Assembly: GCA_019232665.1 (NCBI GenBank)
Contig: JAFANN010000002.1
Location: 1-39,413 of the forward strand
Direction: 5' to 3'
Source: Caulobacteraceae bacterium
Lineage (GTDB): Bacteria > Pseudomonadota > Alphaproteobacteria > Caulobacterales > Caulobacteraceae
Length of the DNA: 39,413 bases
The notes under the pieces were generated by a model. The model was not told where the DNA came from, made no database searches, and saw nothing but the letters and a program-made list of their open reading frames with translations. Shown here piece after piece: positions 14,189 through 22,400 of the stretch (its first letter is position 1; each line of letters starts with the position of its first letter). A program made the position numbers and the translations under genes.

Positions 14189-14743
14189 TTAGGCTCTCTT
14201 CAGGGCGTATTTCAGGGAATCGAGCCTCGACTTGAGCGAGGCGTCATAGAGGCGCGAACCGACGCGGACCTTCACGCCGCCGAGGATGGCGGGGTCGACC
14301 CGCGCCTCGATTTCCGGGTCCTTGCCGATGGCCTGGCGAAGGGCGGACTTGAGGGCGGCGGTCTGGGCGTCGGTGAGCGGAATGGCGGTGGTGACGTGAG
14401 CCGACACCAGGCCGCGGCGCTCGGCGGCGAGGCGCTGGAAGGCGGCGACGATTTCGGCCAGGGCGCTCGTGCGGCGATTGGCCGCCAGAAGGCCAAGGAA
14501 CTTGGCGGTGAGCGGCTGGACCTTCGCGCGCTCGGCGACCGCCGCGAGTCCCTTGCCCTTTTCCTCGGAGGAGAACCGGGGGGAGAGCAAAAGCCGTCGC
14601 AGATCAGGGCTCTGGCGCAGGAGCTCGGAGAGCCCCTTCAGGTCCGCCTCGACGGACTCCAGCGCATGGTTCTCGACCGCAAGATCGAAGAGCGCCTGCG
14701 CGTATCGCGCGCCCACATCCGTCGCCCTGGAGTCGTCAGCCAC
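14189..14743 (-). CDS. atpH: F1 ATP synthase delta subunit
   Basis: Delta links the F1 head to the peripheral stalk formed by the F0 b subunits. The 184-residue product has the helical N-terminal domain (ARYAQALFDLAVENHALESVEADL) and the C-terminal region with the conserved GGVKVRVGSRLYDASLKSRLDSL motif. It is the first gene of atpHAGDC. The F0 genes atpIBEF are not in the window; in alphaproteobacteria they usually lie elsewhere. Confidence 0.96.
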   Translation of the reverse strand: MADDSRATDVGARYAQALFDLAVENHALESVEADLKGLSELLRQSPDLRRLLLSPRFSSEEKGKGLAAVAERAKVQPLTAKFLGLLAANRRTSALAEIVAAFQRLAAERRGLVSAHVTTAIPLTDAQTAALKSALRQAIGKDPEIEARVDPAILGGVKVRVGSRLYDASLKSRLDSLKYALKRA

Positions 14744-14874
14744 GTTAAGTTCCGTCCGGTGTCATTTGCAGCGCCCGTCCCAGGAAACCCAGTCAGGCGG
14801 GAAGGCCTTGATCGCGCTCGAAAAATCGGGGCGTTCGGAGCGTCTCGGCGGTCCCCTCGCCGAAGGCCGCGGGC

Positions 14875-14903
14875 CTGATACCATGTGAACCTGGGGCTCG
14901 CAA
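14875..14903 (-). promoter_or_regulatory. atpHp: Candidate promoter of the atp operon
   Basis: On the minus strand TTGCGA is followed after 17 bases by TATCAG, about 132 bases upstream of atpH. Spacing is ideal and each hexamer is a fair match. A leader of about 125 nt would result. No better pair was seen between 14744 and 15013. Confidence 0.4.
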
Positions 14904-15013
14904 CCAAGGCTGCTGGGGCTTGTTGCGGGCCCGAAAGAAACCGGCCGCTCGATCTTCGACAGCGGGGTCGGGGAGGAACGGCCGGAGCCGCCCAAACACT
15001 GACGGAGATGAGA

Positions 15014-15457
15014 ATGAGCGACGCTGCAGGGGCCATCGATCCCACCCGCGCCCAGTTTGACGCCTTCAAGGCGCTTCCACGCGATACGCCGATCCACATG
15101 CTCAATCTGATCCGCCTCAAGCCGCTGGCCGATTACCCGGAGGGTCATACCAATCACGGGCGGGGCATGAGCGGGCTGGAGGCCTACCGCGAATATGGCC
15201 GGACCAGCGCCGAAGTCTTCGCCCGGGTCGGGGGCCGGCAGGTCTGGGCCGGACGGCCGGAAACCATTGTCACCGGACCGCCGGAGGAACGTTGGGACCT
15301 TGCCTTCATCGCCGAGTACCCCAGCGCCGGCGCCTTCCTGGCGATGGTCACCGATCCGGAGTACCGCGAGCACGTCAAGCACCGCACCGCCGGCGTGGCG
15401 GACAGCCGGCTGATCCGCTTGGCGCCCGTGACCCCGGGCGCCGGCTTCGGCGAATAG
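15014..15457 (+). CDS. DUF1330 family protein
   Basis: The 147-residue product matches the DUF1330 family, small dimeric alpha/beta-barrel proteins of unknown role. Recognisable stretches are DTPIHMLNLIRLKP, GLEAYREYGRTSAEVFARVGG, WDLAFIAEYPSAGAFLAMV and DPEYREHVKHRTAGVADSRLI. The track ORF starts at 14885, but ATG 15014 is preceded by GGAG at six bases and begins just before the conserved part. The gene diverges from atpH and converges with the deacetylase gene, 14 bases away. Confidence 0.8.
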   Translation: MSDAAGAIDPTRAQFDAFKALPRDTPIHMLNLIRLKPLADYPEGHTNHGRGMSGLEAYREYGRTSAEVFARVGGRQVWAGRPETIVTGPPEERWDLAFIAEYPSAGAFLAMVTDPEYREHVKHRTAGVADSRLIRLAPVTPGAGFGE

Positions 15458-15471
15458 GGTAGCCGGCCGGC

Positions 15472-16230
15472 TCAGGTCCTGAAGCGGATGGGCCCAAGTG
15501 CGTTGCGCACGGGAAAGACGTCGAAGCCGGCCTCGGCCACGGCGTCCACCGCCGCCTGAAGGAGTTCAGGCGTGCAGCCGAACGGGCTGGGTGTCGCGCT
15601 CACGTCATGCGTGTAGAAGATCAGCCAGGAACGCGGCGTCGCCGATTCCCGCACGACCGCCCTCAGCCGCTCGGCGTCGGTGGTTCCCGAATAGATGCTG
15701 AGGGCGCGCAGGGCGCCCAGGTCGGCGATATCGCGGTTGATCCCGGCGGAGGTGGTCCGGCAGGCTGCGAAGCGATCCTGCATGAACAGCTTGGTGCGCA
15801 GGTCGATATCGCCGAAGGGGAAGGCGAAGGTCGTCATGCGCACATCCCCGAGCGCTTCTCGGAGGAAGGCGGCGTTGGACTCCAGCTCTGACTCGAGCCG
15901 CGCTCGGCCAAGGTCGGGAGCGTGCACGTGCGAGGCGGTGTGACAGCCGATCTCGTGGCCGTAGTCGGCCAGGCGCACGACGTCGTCACTGTCGTAGTAG
16001 TCGATGCCGTCCTCGGTGAGGCCCTGGAACCTGGCGCTCAGGTAGTAGGAACCCCGAAAGCCGCGCCGCTCGAGGATCGCCGCGCCCGAAGTGGCGGCAG
16101 ACTTGGGGAAGTCGTCGAAGGAGAAGCTGGCGATCGGCCGCTGATTGACCATCCGGACAGTTCGTGTGCTCACGGCCGAGGCCGAGACACGCCGGGCAAG
16201 GTTGCGCAGTCTCGTCTGAAGGGCGGCCAT
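15472..16230 (-). CDS. Polysaccharide deacetylase (NodB homology, CE4)
   Basis: CE4 enzymes remove N- or O-acetyl groups from sugars in polysaccharides using a metal held by Asp-His-His. The 252-residue product has motif 1 as FSFDDFP (Asp39, Asp40), motif 2 as CHTASH (His97, His101), the FAFPFGD region and a C-terminal FYTHDVS. Motif 1 is SFDDFP instead of the commoner TFDDG. No signal peptide is visible, so a cytoplasmic sugar-intermediate substrate is possible. It starts five bases after the HAD-IIIC stop and its ribosome site lies inside that gene, so the two are coupled. Confidence 0.85.
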   Translation of the reverse strand: MAALQTRLRNLARRVSASAVSTRTVRMVNQRPIASFSFDDFPKSAATSGAAILERRGFRGSYYLSARFQGLTEDGIDYYDSDDVVRLADYGHEIGCHTASHVHAPDLGRARLESELESNAAFLREALGDVRMTTFAFPFGDIDLRTKLFMQDRFAACRTTSAGINRDIADLGALRALSIYSGTTDAERLRAVVRESATPRSWLIFYTHDVSATPSPFGCTPELLQAAVDAVAEAGFDVFPVRNALGPIRFRT

Positions 16231-16235
16231 GAAGG

Positions 16236-18092
16236 TCAGGCGACGGCCACGACCGCGGGTGTCGCTGGGAACGCCTTGTCGACGATGGCGACGACGTCAT
16301 GGTCGGGCAGGTCGGAAAGGCCAGGCGACTGGAGAACCTCCGCTTCACCCGAGGGGGAGAAGCGCATCTCGTCGAGGACCTGCCGGGCGGACTGGTTACG
16401 CCCCGAGAAGCGATAGCTGACCGTGACGTGCGACCTGCCCGATCGCGCCGCCTGTTCGATCAGCCAGCCGAAGAAGGCGTGGTCCACCTTCTTGTGCTGG
16501 ACCCGGCAGCTCATGAAGAAGTTGCCGACGTGAAAGGTCTTGGGATTGACCACGGCGAAGCCGATCACGCCGTAATCACCGAACCGGTCCGAGCAGGAGA
16601 GCACGAGACCCACGTCCTCCGCCTTTCCGGAGGCCAGGGCCTCCACATCCTCCCGGGAAGACGAGCGGCCGGCGTAGTTGAGCTGGTTCGTCCTCTGCGA
16701 GAGTTCGAATACCCGAGCAATGTTGGCGTCGGTGATCTTGTCGATCGTCAGGACCAGCTGGCACGACTTCAGGAATTCGATGAAATCGCCCCCGGACTGT
16801 TCGAGCGCGGATTCCCGCACTTCCTCGACCTTGTACATCGAGCGCCGGTTTCGGGCCTCGTCCGTCACGGGCGCGTCCAGTTCGGGCAGTCCCAGCAGAT
16901 CGCCGATGACGTCGTCGGAGACCACGCGCACGTCTTCGTGGACCGATTGGACTTCCGCACGCTCGAACGGTTGGTCGTCGATGAACAGGAAACTGTTCTT
17001 GTGGATGTTGAGCCGCGCGGCGATACGGTCGATGGCCTCGCTCTTTGGCCTCCAGGCGATCTGGGGCGCGAGGAAATACTCGTCGAGGCCAAAGTGGGCC
17101 AGCGCCGCCATGGCGTCGTCGGCGTTGTTCTTGCTGGCGATCGAATGAAGGATGCCGCGGCTATCGAGCGCCTTAATCGCGGCGACCGCCACCGGGTTCA
17201 GTTCGAGCTTCTCTAGCCCGTCCTCGATGAGCGTGCCGCGCCAGAGCGTGTTGTCGAGGTCCCAGACGACGCACTTGACCTTCTTCGCCGGCTTGGCGGC
17301 CGCGGCCGGCTCGCTGGAAGGCGTCGCTGCCGGGCGCGATCCCGCCGTCGCCTGGTCAGACCAGCGCACGAACTGGAGCTGGGTGAAGACGAACTCGCTC
17401 TCAGCCGGCGGTGACACAGGTTCGACCTGGAACAGCAGGGGACCTTGGAGATCGACCAGGGCCGCAATCTCCGCTGCGTCGACAGAGAGACGGTTGTAGC
17501 CGGGCTGGACCGTCACGTGCCGCTGGAAATACCGCCCTGTGGACACCTCGGGCTTCACGGTGAGCGTGAAGACCGTCTCCTGCGGCGCGCCGCTGACACA
17601 CTCCATCAGGAAGGCGTCGAGGGCTGTTGACCCGACACGGTCGGCTATGTGGGTCTTGACGCGGTTCCAGCCGATCGCGGCGACATCCCGCGCCCTGTGC
17701 GGCCCGGCGATCGCCCCGATCAGCCCAGCGACAGCGTCGTCCGCAGCGGCGAGGGTGCGCGCGCGGCCGACTGGCAGGGCCCTGGCGCGACCGGAGGCCT
17801 CGAGCTTGCCCCACTGGCGGAAGGCGACGCGTAATCCGCGCACGTCGGATGCGCCGTTCGTCCTGACCGCTTCGAGCCCGCGGTCGAACCGCCGACACTT
17901 CAGATCGCGTCGCGGGGTGTAGAAGGCGCAAGTCGAGTAACAGGAGGGCATCACGCACTCTGTGCAGTGTTCGCCCCAGACAAGCGCAGATTGTCCGGCG
18001 ATCGAGTGTCGTGTTTCGAGCACTTGTTTCAAGACTTGCGGATCCAGCTCAATCTGAGCTGTACGGGTTTCACCGATGACGGTCTGCCGCAT
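16236..18092 (-). CDS. HAD-IIIC phosphatase / FkbH-like protein with N-terminal cysteine cluster
   Basis: The product (618 aa from ATG 18092) has four parts. First is a cysteine cluster at residues 43-66, GEHCTECVMPSCYSTC followed by a fifth Cys in LKCRRF (C-x2-C-x4-C-x3-C-x10-C). Next is a beta-rich region to about 245, then an Ala/Pro linker, then a HAD-IIIC phosphatase domain with WDLDNTLW (Asp278, Asp280), SIASKNN and FLFIDDQ, and finally the FkbH-type GNAT-like domain (ELSQRTNQLNYAGRS, VQHKKVDHAFFGWLIEQA, VSYRFSGRNQSAR). FkbH-like proteins load glyceryl-type units onto carrier proteins; a role in making a polysaccharide substituent is inferred from the deacetylase next door. The track start (TTG 18149) is less likely; ATG 18092 has AAGGA upstream. 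Confidence 0.82.
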   Translation of the reverse strand: MRQTVIGETRTAQIELDPQVLKQVLETRHSIAGQSALVWGEHCTECVMPSCYSTCAFYTPRRDLKCRRFDRGLEAVRTNGASDVRGLRVAFRQWGKLEASGRARALPVGRARTLAAADDAVAGLIGAIAGPHRARDVAAIGWNRVKTHIADRVGSTALDAFLMECVSGAPQETVFTLTVKPEVSTGRYFQRHVTVQPGYNRLSVDAAEIAALVDLQGPLLFQVEPVSPPAESEFVFTQLQFVRWSDQATAGSRPAATPSSEPAAAAKPAKKVKCVVWDLDNTLWRGTLIEDGLEKLELNPVAVAAIKALDSRGILHSIASKNNADDAMAALAHFGLDEYFLAPQIAWRPKSEAIDRIAARLNIHKNSFLFIDDQPFERAEVQSVHEDVRVVSDDVIGDLLGLPELDAPVTDEARNRRSMYKVEEVRESALEQSGGDFIEFLKSCQLVLTIDKITDANIARVFELSQRTNQLNYAGRSSSREDVEALASGKAEDVGLVLSCSDRFGDYGVIGFAVVNPKTFHVGNFFMSCRVQHKKVDHAFFGWLIEQAARSGRSHVTVSYRFSGRNQSARQVLDEMRFSPSGEAEVLQSPGLSDLPDHDVVAIVDKAFPATPAVVAVA

Positions 18093-18172
18093 GCTCGGAT
18101 CGTCCTTGCTGCTCAATCCGGACGGCGCGAACAGTAGAATTTCTACCAATCATCAAGCACCAGTCGCGAATT

Positions 18173-18201
18173 TATATATCCTCCGGCCGGTCTTACGGCA
18201 A
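18173..18201 (-). promoter_or_regulatory. Promoter of the HAD-IIIC/deacetylase unit
   Basis: On the minus strand TTGCCG, a 17-base spacer and TATATA (continuing AAATT) form a strong sigma70-type match in the only AT-rich patch of this intergenic region. The predicted start near 18166 leaves a leader of about 73 nt to ATG 18092, and only 17 nt to the TTG at 18149, which supports the downstream start. Confidence 0.55.
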
Positions 18202-18264
18202 GGGTGCGGCGCCGTCCGGTCCGGGTCCTGTCACCCAACGCGCCGGCGGCGTTTTTGGTCGCGG

Positions 18265-18290
18265 GGAACCTTTGCAGGGAACGGGACATT
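18265..18290 (+). promoter_or_regulatory. Possible EcfG-type general stress promoter before the ferritin-like gene
   Basis: GGAACC, 16 bases, then CATT resembles the alphaproteobacterial general-stress (EcfG/SigT) promoter form GGAACC-N16/17-CGTT, with one mismatch in the -10 part. It would start transcription about 32 bases before ATG 18329. A ferritin-like gene is a sensible member of that regulon. Confidence 0.33.
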
Positions 18291-18328
18291 CGAGCCTCGG
18301 GCGAACCCTGAGATCCGGAGATACCGCG

Positions 18329-18913
18329 ATGACGCAAGCCGCCGGCAATGCCGGGACGAGCGACAAGCCGTTCCTGAGCGACGTGATCAGCCTGCGGGAG
18401 CGGGCCCGCAAGAGCCTCGAGGACGGGGCGGTCACGAGCGCCTATCGGGGCGATCCGAAGAAGGCCGTGGACATCCTGCAGTCGGTGCTGGCTACGGAGA
18501 TCGTCTGCGTCCTTCGCTATACGATGCATTCGATCGCGGCGACCGGCATCTCCAGCGAGGGTCCGAAGGCGGAATTCCTCCAGCACGCGAAGGAAGAGCA
18601 GGAGCATATGATGGCCGTGGCCGAGCGGATCACCCAGCTCGGCGGCGTTCCGAACTTCGACCCCGAAGGCCTCGCGACGCGATCGGCGTCACAATACGGC
18701 ACCGTGGGCAACCTCGTGGAGATGATCCGGGAGAACCTGATCGCCGAACGGATCGCCATCGAGCACTACCAGGAGCTGATCCGCTATTTCGGGGACGACG
18801 ATCCCACGACCCGGCGGATGCTCGAGTGGATCCTGTCGGTGGAGGAGGAACACGCCGACGACATGCACGACCTGCTGGTGGCTCATGAGGGAAAACCGCC
18901 GCTCGAACGGTGA
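18329..18913 (+). CDS. Ferritin-like/bacterioferritin-type di-iron protein
   Basis: The 194-residue product is a four-helix ferritin-like domain preceded by ~45 residues of polar sequence. The di-iron carboxylate pattern is visible: Glu57 (LATEIVCVLRY), Glu90-x2-His93 (KEEQEHMM), Glu140 (ENLIAERIAIEHY) and Glu172-x2-His175 (VEEEHADDM). These features fit bacterioferritin or related ferritin-like proteins that store iron or detoxify peroxide. I see no obvious haem-ligand Met that would prove classic bacterioferritin. The track ORF starts at 18272; ATG 18329 with CCGGAG upstream is better. It is transcribed away from the HAD-IIIC gene. Confidence 0.82.
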   Translation: MTQAAGNAGTSDKPFLSDVISLRERARKSLEDGAVTSAYRGDPKKAVDILQSVLATEIVCVLRYTMHSIAATGISSEGPKAEFLQHAKEEQEHMMAVAERITQLGGVPNFDPEGLATRSASQYGTVGNLVEMIRENLIAERIAIEHYQELIRYFGDDDPTTRRMLEWILSVEEEHADDMHDLLVAHEGKPPLER

Positions 18914-19013
18914 AAAACCGCTCCCGCGGCGCCGCGACCGGTTGCCAGACAGAGCCGCTCCGGTATGAGAGGCCCGCCTTGGGGGCAGCCCTCCGCTTCC
19001 TAGATAAGGACCC

Positions 19014-19352
19014 ATGAAAGATCCGTTGAAGACCGGCTTCGCCGATCGCCTGACCGCGCAGGCTGAGGCGAAAAAGGCCATGCTTGCCAAATTCAAACCG
19101 AAACCCACGGTCCAGGCCGAGGTGTTCGAAAGCCGGGAAGACATCCGGCAAAAGGAACTCGAGACCGTGCGCGCGGCGCGGGCCGAGGCCAAGGAGCTGG
19201 CGAGGCAGGCGGCCGAGGCCAAGCGCCTCACCGACCTCGAGATGAAGCGTGGCGAGCGCAAGCAGCGCAAGGCCACGACAAAGGCCGAGCAACGGGCAGC
19301 CCGCGAGGCCAAGGCGGCTGCGCGTCGCACCCTCATGCGACCAAGCTCCTAG
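19014..19352 (+). CDS. DUF6481 family protein
   Basis: The 112-residue product is very rich in Ala, Lys, Arg and Glu and is predicted by eye to be one long charged helix. The start KDPLKTGFADRLTAQAEAKKAMLAKFKPKP and ESREDIRQKE match the DUF6481 family found in many alphaproteobacteria; function is unknown. ATG 19014 follows AAGGA. The TAG stop is the first bases of intergenic repeat copy A. It could be co-expressed with the ferritin-like gene 100 bases upstream. Confidence 0.75.
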   Translation: MKDPLKTGFADRLTAQAEAKKAMLAKFKPKPTVQAEVFESREDIRQKELETVRAARAEAKELARQAAEAKRLTDLEMKRGERKQRKATTKAEQRAAREAKAAARRTLMRPSS

Positions 19353-19464
19353 AGCACGCCCCGTTCAGGCGGAGTCACATGAACGGGATCAACGTGCTCT
19401 AGATTCAAGAGCTTGAGCGCGTTATCATCGCAAAACCAGTTCCCACTTTTGCGGAACGCGCTCT
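19351..19464 (+). repeat. Intergenic two-hairpin repeat, copy A
   Basis: This 114-bp element has two nested dyads. The left half begins AGAGCACG and ends CGTGCTCT, with inner arms GTTCA/TGAAC. The right half begins GAGCGCGTT and ends AACGCGCTC around a core containing AAACCAGTTCCCACTTTT. It is about 87% identical, gap-free, to copy B at 27436-27549 in the same orientation. It lies between the convergent DUF6481 and TauD genes and overlaps the former's stop codon. Confidence 0.85.
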
Positions 19465-19471
19465 GACAGCT

Positions 19472-19491
19472 GGCCTCGCGGAAGCGAGGCC
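19472..19491. terminator. Hairpin between convergent genes
   Basis: GGCCTCGC-GGAA-GCGAGGCC is a perfect eight-base-pair stem with a four-base loop, just downstream of repeat copy A and 30 bases from the TauD stop. There is no long T tract on either strand, but the position between convergent genes fits a bidirectional transcription barrier. Confidence 0.5.
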
Positions 19492-19521
19492 TTCAGACAA
19501 TCCAGCAGATCGCCGGTCGCC

Positions 19522-20541
19522 TCACTGAGTCATGTCGAGGCGGCTGATCACCTTCTGTCGCGCCCAGTGGCTGGAGATGTTGTTGCGGAAATAGCGCGGG
19601 CGGTCCTCGAGGACCTCAGTCTCCAGCCACAAGCGCTTGAGATGACGTACCCTGCCGGCCGCACGATCATCCGTATACGGAGCACGGCCATGCAGAACGT
19701 GGTAGTTGTTGATGAACTGCATGTCGCCCGGCCGAAAATCCATGAAGACGCTGTAGGCCCCGCTCTCGGCCCGATCGTGCATCCAGTCTAGCGCCTCGAT
19801 CGCCTTATCCGTCAGCCTGGGCGCGTCCGGGTGACGTTGCGAGGCGCGGATGTAGGCGCCGATCAGGCGGACGAACAGCCGGCCGCCGCATTCGGTGAAG
19901 ACCGGGACCTCGTACCAACCCTTGGCGCCGGGAGCCTGTTCTCCCCGCATGTCATAGGGCTGCGGCTTGTAGAGCTCTTCAGCGAGATCGGGACGCTCGC
20001 GCACCAGGTCGTTGTGCAGGGCGACCGAGTTGCAGACGGCCGAGGCGCCGCCGCTGGCGCCGCCGGCAAGGCACATCAGGCCCACGAGATCGGAGCCGTC
20101 GCAGTGGAACTCCAGGCCGATCTGGCCCAGTTCGTTGCCGCGCGCGGTCGGGTCGCCCGGAGCCTTGCCCTGGTCGGTCACGTCGCCGAGCAGGTGACCG
20201 TAGTGGTTCTGCGGCCAGGGTTTTCCAAGGTGGGCGCCAATCCCCCAGTAGGCGAGGCACATCTCGTCGTTCGACCAGCGTTCGCGAGGCAGGCCGCGGA
20301 GGAGGACGAATCCCCGCCCGTTCATCAATTCGCCCTCGATCTTCTGCAGGCGCGCGCCCAGCGTGGGCAGAGGGAAGTCCGCCTTGCCGATGTCGAGGAA
20401 ATCCTCCGAAACGTCGCGGGCGTGCGCGATCGCGGCGTCCAGTTCCGCAACCTCAGTTGCCGAGAGCACCTCGGTCCAGGCTCCAGGATCGGCGACGTCG
20501 CCGGCCCGCCACTCGCAGTTCGGCTCGAGAATACTGGCCAT
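19522..20541 (-). CDS. TauD/TfdA-family Fe(II)/2-oxoglutarate dioxygenase
   Basis: These enzymes hydroxylate small organic substrates with Fe(II), O2 and 2-oxoglutarate. The 339-residue product shows the iron-binding facial triad His146-x-Asp148 (EFHCDGSD) and distal His284 (NNYHVLHGR), with a 2-oxoglutarate-binding Arg in RVRHLKRLWL about 15 residues on. FVLLRGLP near residue 78 is also typical. The substrate is not evident. It starts 12 bases after the amidohydrolase gene (GGGGGAG ribosome site), so it is probably the second gene of a catabolic operon. Confidence 0.85.
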   Translation of the reverse strand: MASILEPNCEWRAGDVADPGAWTEVLSATEVAELDAAIAHARDVSEDFLDIGKADFPLPTLGARLQKIEGELMNGRGFVLLRGLPRERWSNDEMCLAYWGIGAHLGKPWPQNHYGHLLGDVTDQGKAPGDPTARGNELGQIGLEFHCDGSDLVGLMCLAGGASGGASAVCNSVALHNDLVRERPDLAEELYKPQPYDMRGEQAPGAKGWYEVPVFTECGGRLFVRLIGAYIRASQRHPDAPRLTDKAIEALDWMHDRAESGAYSVFMDFRPGDMQFINNYHVLHGRAPYTDDRAAGRVRHLKRLWLETEVLEDRPRYFRNNISSHWARQKVISRLDMTQ

Positions 20542-20553
20542 TCCGCTCCCCCG

Positions 20554-22287
20554 TTATTCCGCCGCCATCGCGACAGGCGCATGGGTCCCGCCGCGGAGGA
20601 GACGTCCCGGCAAGGCTCCGGTGGGGTCGCCATCCCGATAGGTGATCTGGCCGGCGACGATCGTCGCCGAATAGCCGCTCGCGCGCTGGATCAACCGGCG
20701 CCCGCCCGCGGGCAGGTCATAAGCCACCTTGGGCGCGTGCAGGGCGAGGCGCTCGTAGTCGATGACATTGATGTCCGCCCGGTATCCGGGACCGAGGACC
20801 CCCCGGTCGTGGAGGCCCACCGTCCGAGCCGTGTCTCGGGTCTGCATGCGGATAACGTCGGCCAGGGGAATCCGTGGCCCGCGTGTTCGATCACGTGTCC
20901 AATGGGTCAGCATGGTCGTTGGGAAGCTGCCGTCACAAATCATGCCGACATGGGCGCCCCCGTCGGAGAGGCCCGGAACGCTGTCCTTGTGGACGATCAT
21001 CTCGCGAACGGCGTCAAGAGAGCCTTCGACATAGTTGAGGAATGGCACATAGAGCATGCCTCGCCCTTCGTGGCTGAGCATGTGGTCGAGAGCGACGGCC
21101 TCGGGCCGCGCCCCGCGCGCGTTGGCTACGGCCGCGACGGTGCTCTCCGTCCCGGGCTCGTAGTCGGGCCGATCGGCCGCCAAGAGGTGCATTCGATTCC
21201 AGGCGCTGAACATCGGCCGGCCGGACTCCTCCGGCGGCGCTGCGAACAGGCGCTCACGGAAATGGGGATCGCGCAGCGCCGCCACGCGCTCGGCCAACGG
21301 CTGGGCCGCGATCTCGCGATAGACCGGCCAGCGGCTGAACGGGTTGACCGTCAACTCGAGCCCGAGAAGCACCCCGACCGGCCGGGCGGCAACCTGTGCG
21401 CGCATCGGCAGTCCCGCGGCGACCGCGTCCTCGAGCGCGTGCAGAAGGACCTGATAGCCCTTCGGGTTATGTCCGCCCTGGGCAAGGGTGAAGGAGAGCG
21501 GCCGTCCGCTCCGCTCGGCGATCCGTCGGAGCATGGCGAATTCAGCCTTGGGATCGGCGAAGTCGGAGACCACCTGGACGACGCCCTTGCCGGCGGCGGC
21601 AAGGCCGAGCGCGATGCCCGTCAGCTCGTCCTCCCCGGCCGTGAGCGTAGGTGTGGGATGGCCGTCGCTGGTGCGGTGGTTGAGGGTGCGTGAGGTGGAA
21701 AAGCCGAGCGCGCCGGCGCTGGCGGCCTTTTCCGCCAGGGCGGCCATGGCCGCGATATCGGCGGCGGTCGCTGGTTCGCGGTCGACGCCTCTCTGCCCCA
21801 TCACGAAGACGCGCAGCGCGGCGTGCGGCAGCTGACTGCCGATATCGACGTCGAAGCTCCTCGCCGAGAGGGCGTCGAGATAGTCGGGATAACTTTCCCA
21901 GTTCCACGGAAGACCTTCGACGAGGACCGGGAAGGGGATGTCCTCGACCCCCTCCATCAGCTTGATCAGCCTCTCGTGGTCGCCGGTCTTGCAGGGAGCG
22001 AAGCCAACGCCGCAGTTGCCCATGACGACGGTGGTGACGCCGTGCCAGGAGGAAGGCTGCATCCGGCCATCCCAGGTCGCCTGGCCGTCGTAGTGCGTGT
22101 GGATGTCGACGAATCCGGGCGTGACGATCTGGCCGCGCGCGTCGATCTCCTCAATCCCTGACGCCGTGATCTTGCCGACGGCGACGATGCGTCCATCCTT
22201 GACGGCAACGTCAGCCTCGCGGCCGGCGCCGCCCTGACCGTCCAAAACCTCGCCGCCGCGAATGACGAGATCGTAGGCGCGCTCCAT
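20554..22287 (-). CDS. Amidohydrolase, N-acyl-D-amino-acid deacylase-like
   Basis: The 577-residue product belongs to the metal-dependent amidohydrolase superfamily, closest in pattern to D-aminoacylases. It has the metal motif DIHTHYDGQ (His63, His65), the metal-bridging-type cysteine in [13 protein letters not shown], and [13 protein letters not shown] with the catalytic Asp. The N- and C-terminal small beta domain is present ([11 protein letters not shown] ... [14 protein letters not shown]). The track starts at 22323, but ATG 22287 has a strong GGGAGG site. N-acyl-D-amino acids are the family substrate, though many members act on other amides. Paired with the TauD-type dioxygenase downstream. 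Confidence 0.87.
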   Translation of the reverse strand: MERAYDLVIRGGEVLDGQGGAGREADVAVKDGRIVAVGKITASGIEEIDARGQIVTPGFVDIHTHYDGQATWDGRMQPSSWHGVTTVVMGNCGVGFAPCKTGDHERLIKLMEGVEDIPFPVLVEGLPWNWESYPDYLDALSARSFDVDIGSQLPHAALRVFVMGQRGVDREPATAADIAAMAALAEKAASAGALGFSTSRTLNHRTSDGHPTPTLTAGEDELTGIALGLAAAGKGVVQVVSDFADPKAEFAMLRRIAERSGRPLSFTLAQGGHNPKGYQVLLHALEDAVAAGLPMRAQVAARPVGVLLGLELTVNPFSRWPVYREIAAQPLAERVAALRDPHFRERLFAAPPEESGRPMFSAWNRMHLLAADRPDYEPGTESTVAAVANARGARPEAVALDHMLSHEGRGMLYVPFLNYVEGSLDAVREMIVHKDSVPGLSDGGAHVGMICDGSFPTTMLTHWTRDRTRGPRIPLADVIRMQTRDTARTVGLHDRGVLGPGYRADINVIDYERLALHAPKVAYDLPAGGRRLIQRASGYSATIVAGQITYRDGDPTGALPGRLLRGGTHAPVAMAAE

Positions 22288-22301
22288 CACCGCCTCCCTT
22301 T

Positions 22302-22315
22302 CAAACGTCTGTTTG
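22302..22315. promoter_or_regulatory. Candidate TetR/PsrA-type operator
   Basis: CAAAC-GTCT-GTTTG is a perfect five-base dyad with a four-base centre, placed 15-28 bases before the amidohydrolase ATG. It fits the form (G/C)AAAC-N2-4-GTTT(G/C) known for the TetR-family regulator PsrA. No regulator gene is adjacent. Confidence 0.4.
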
Positions 22316-22400
22316 GCCGGCATTCTGCGGCCGGGGAGGGGGTGGGCGTCAAGGACGATTCACGACCGTTCGCGGACGGCCGCAGTCTGATGGAGACGAG

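Noticed and set aside
19831-21693. 620-aa plus-strand ORF opposite the TauD and amidohydrolase genes
   Set aside because: It spans two convincing minus-strand genes and the gap between them, which a real gene would not do by chance; no domain is visible.
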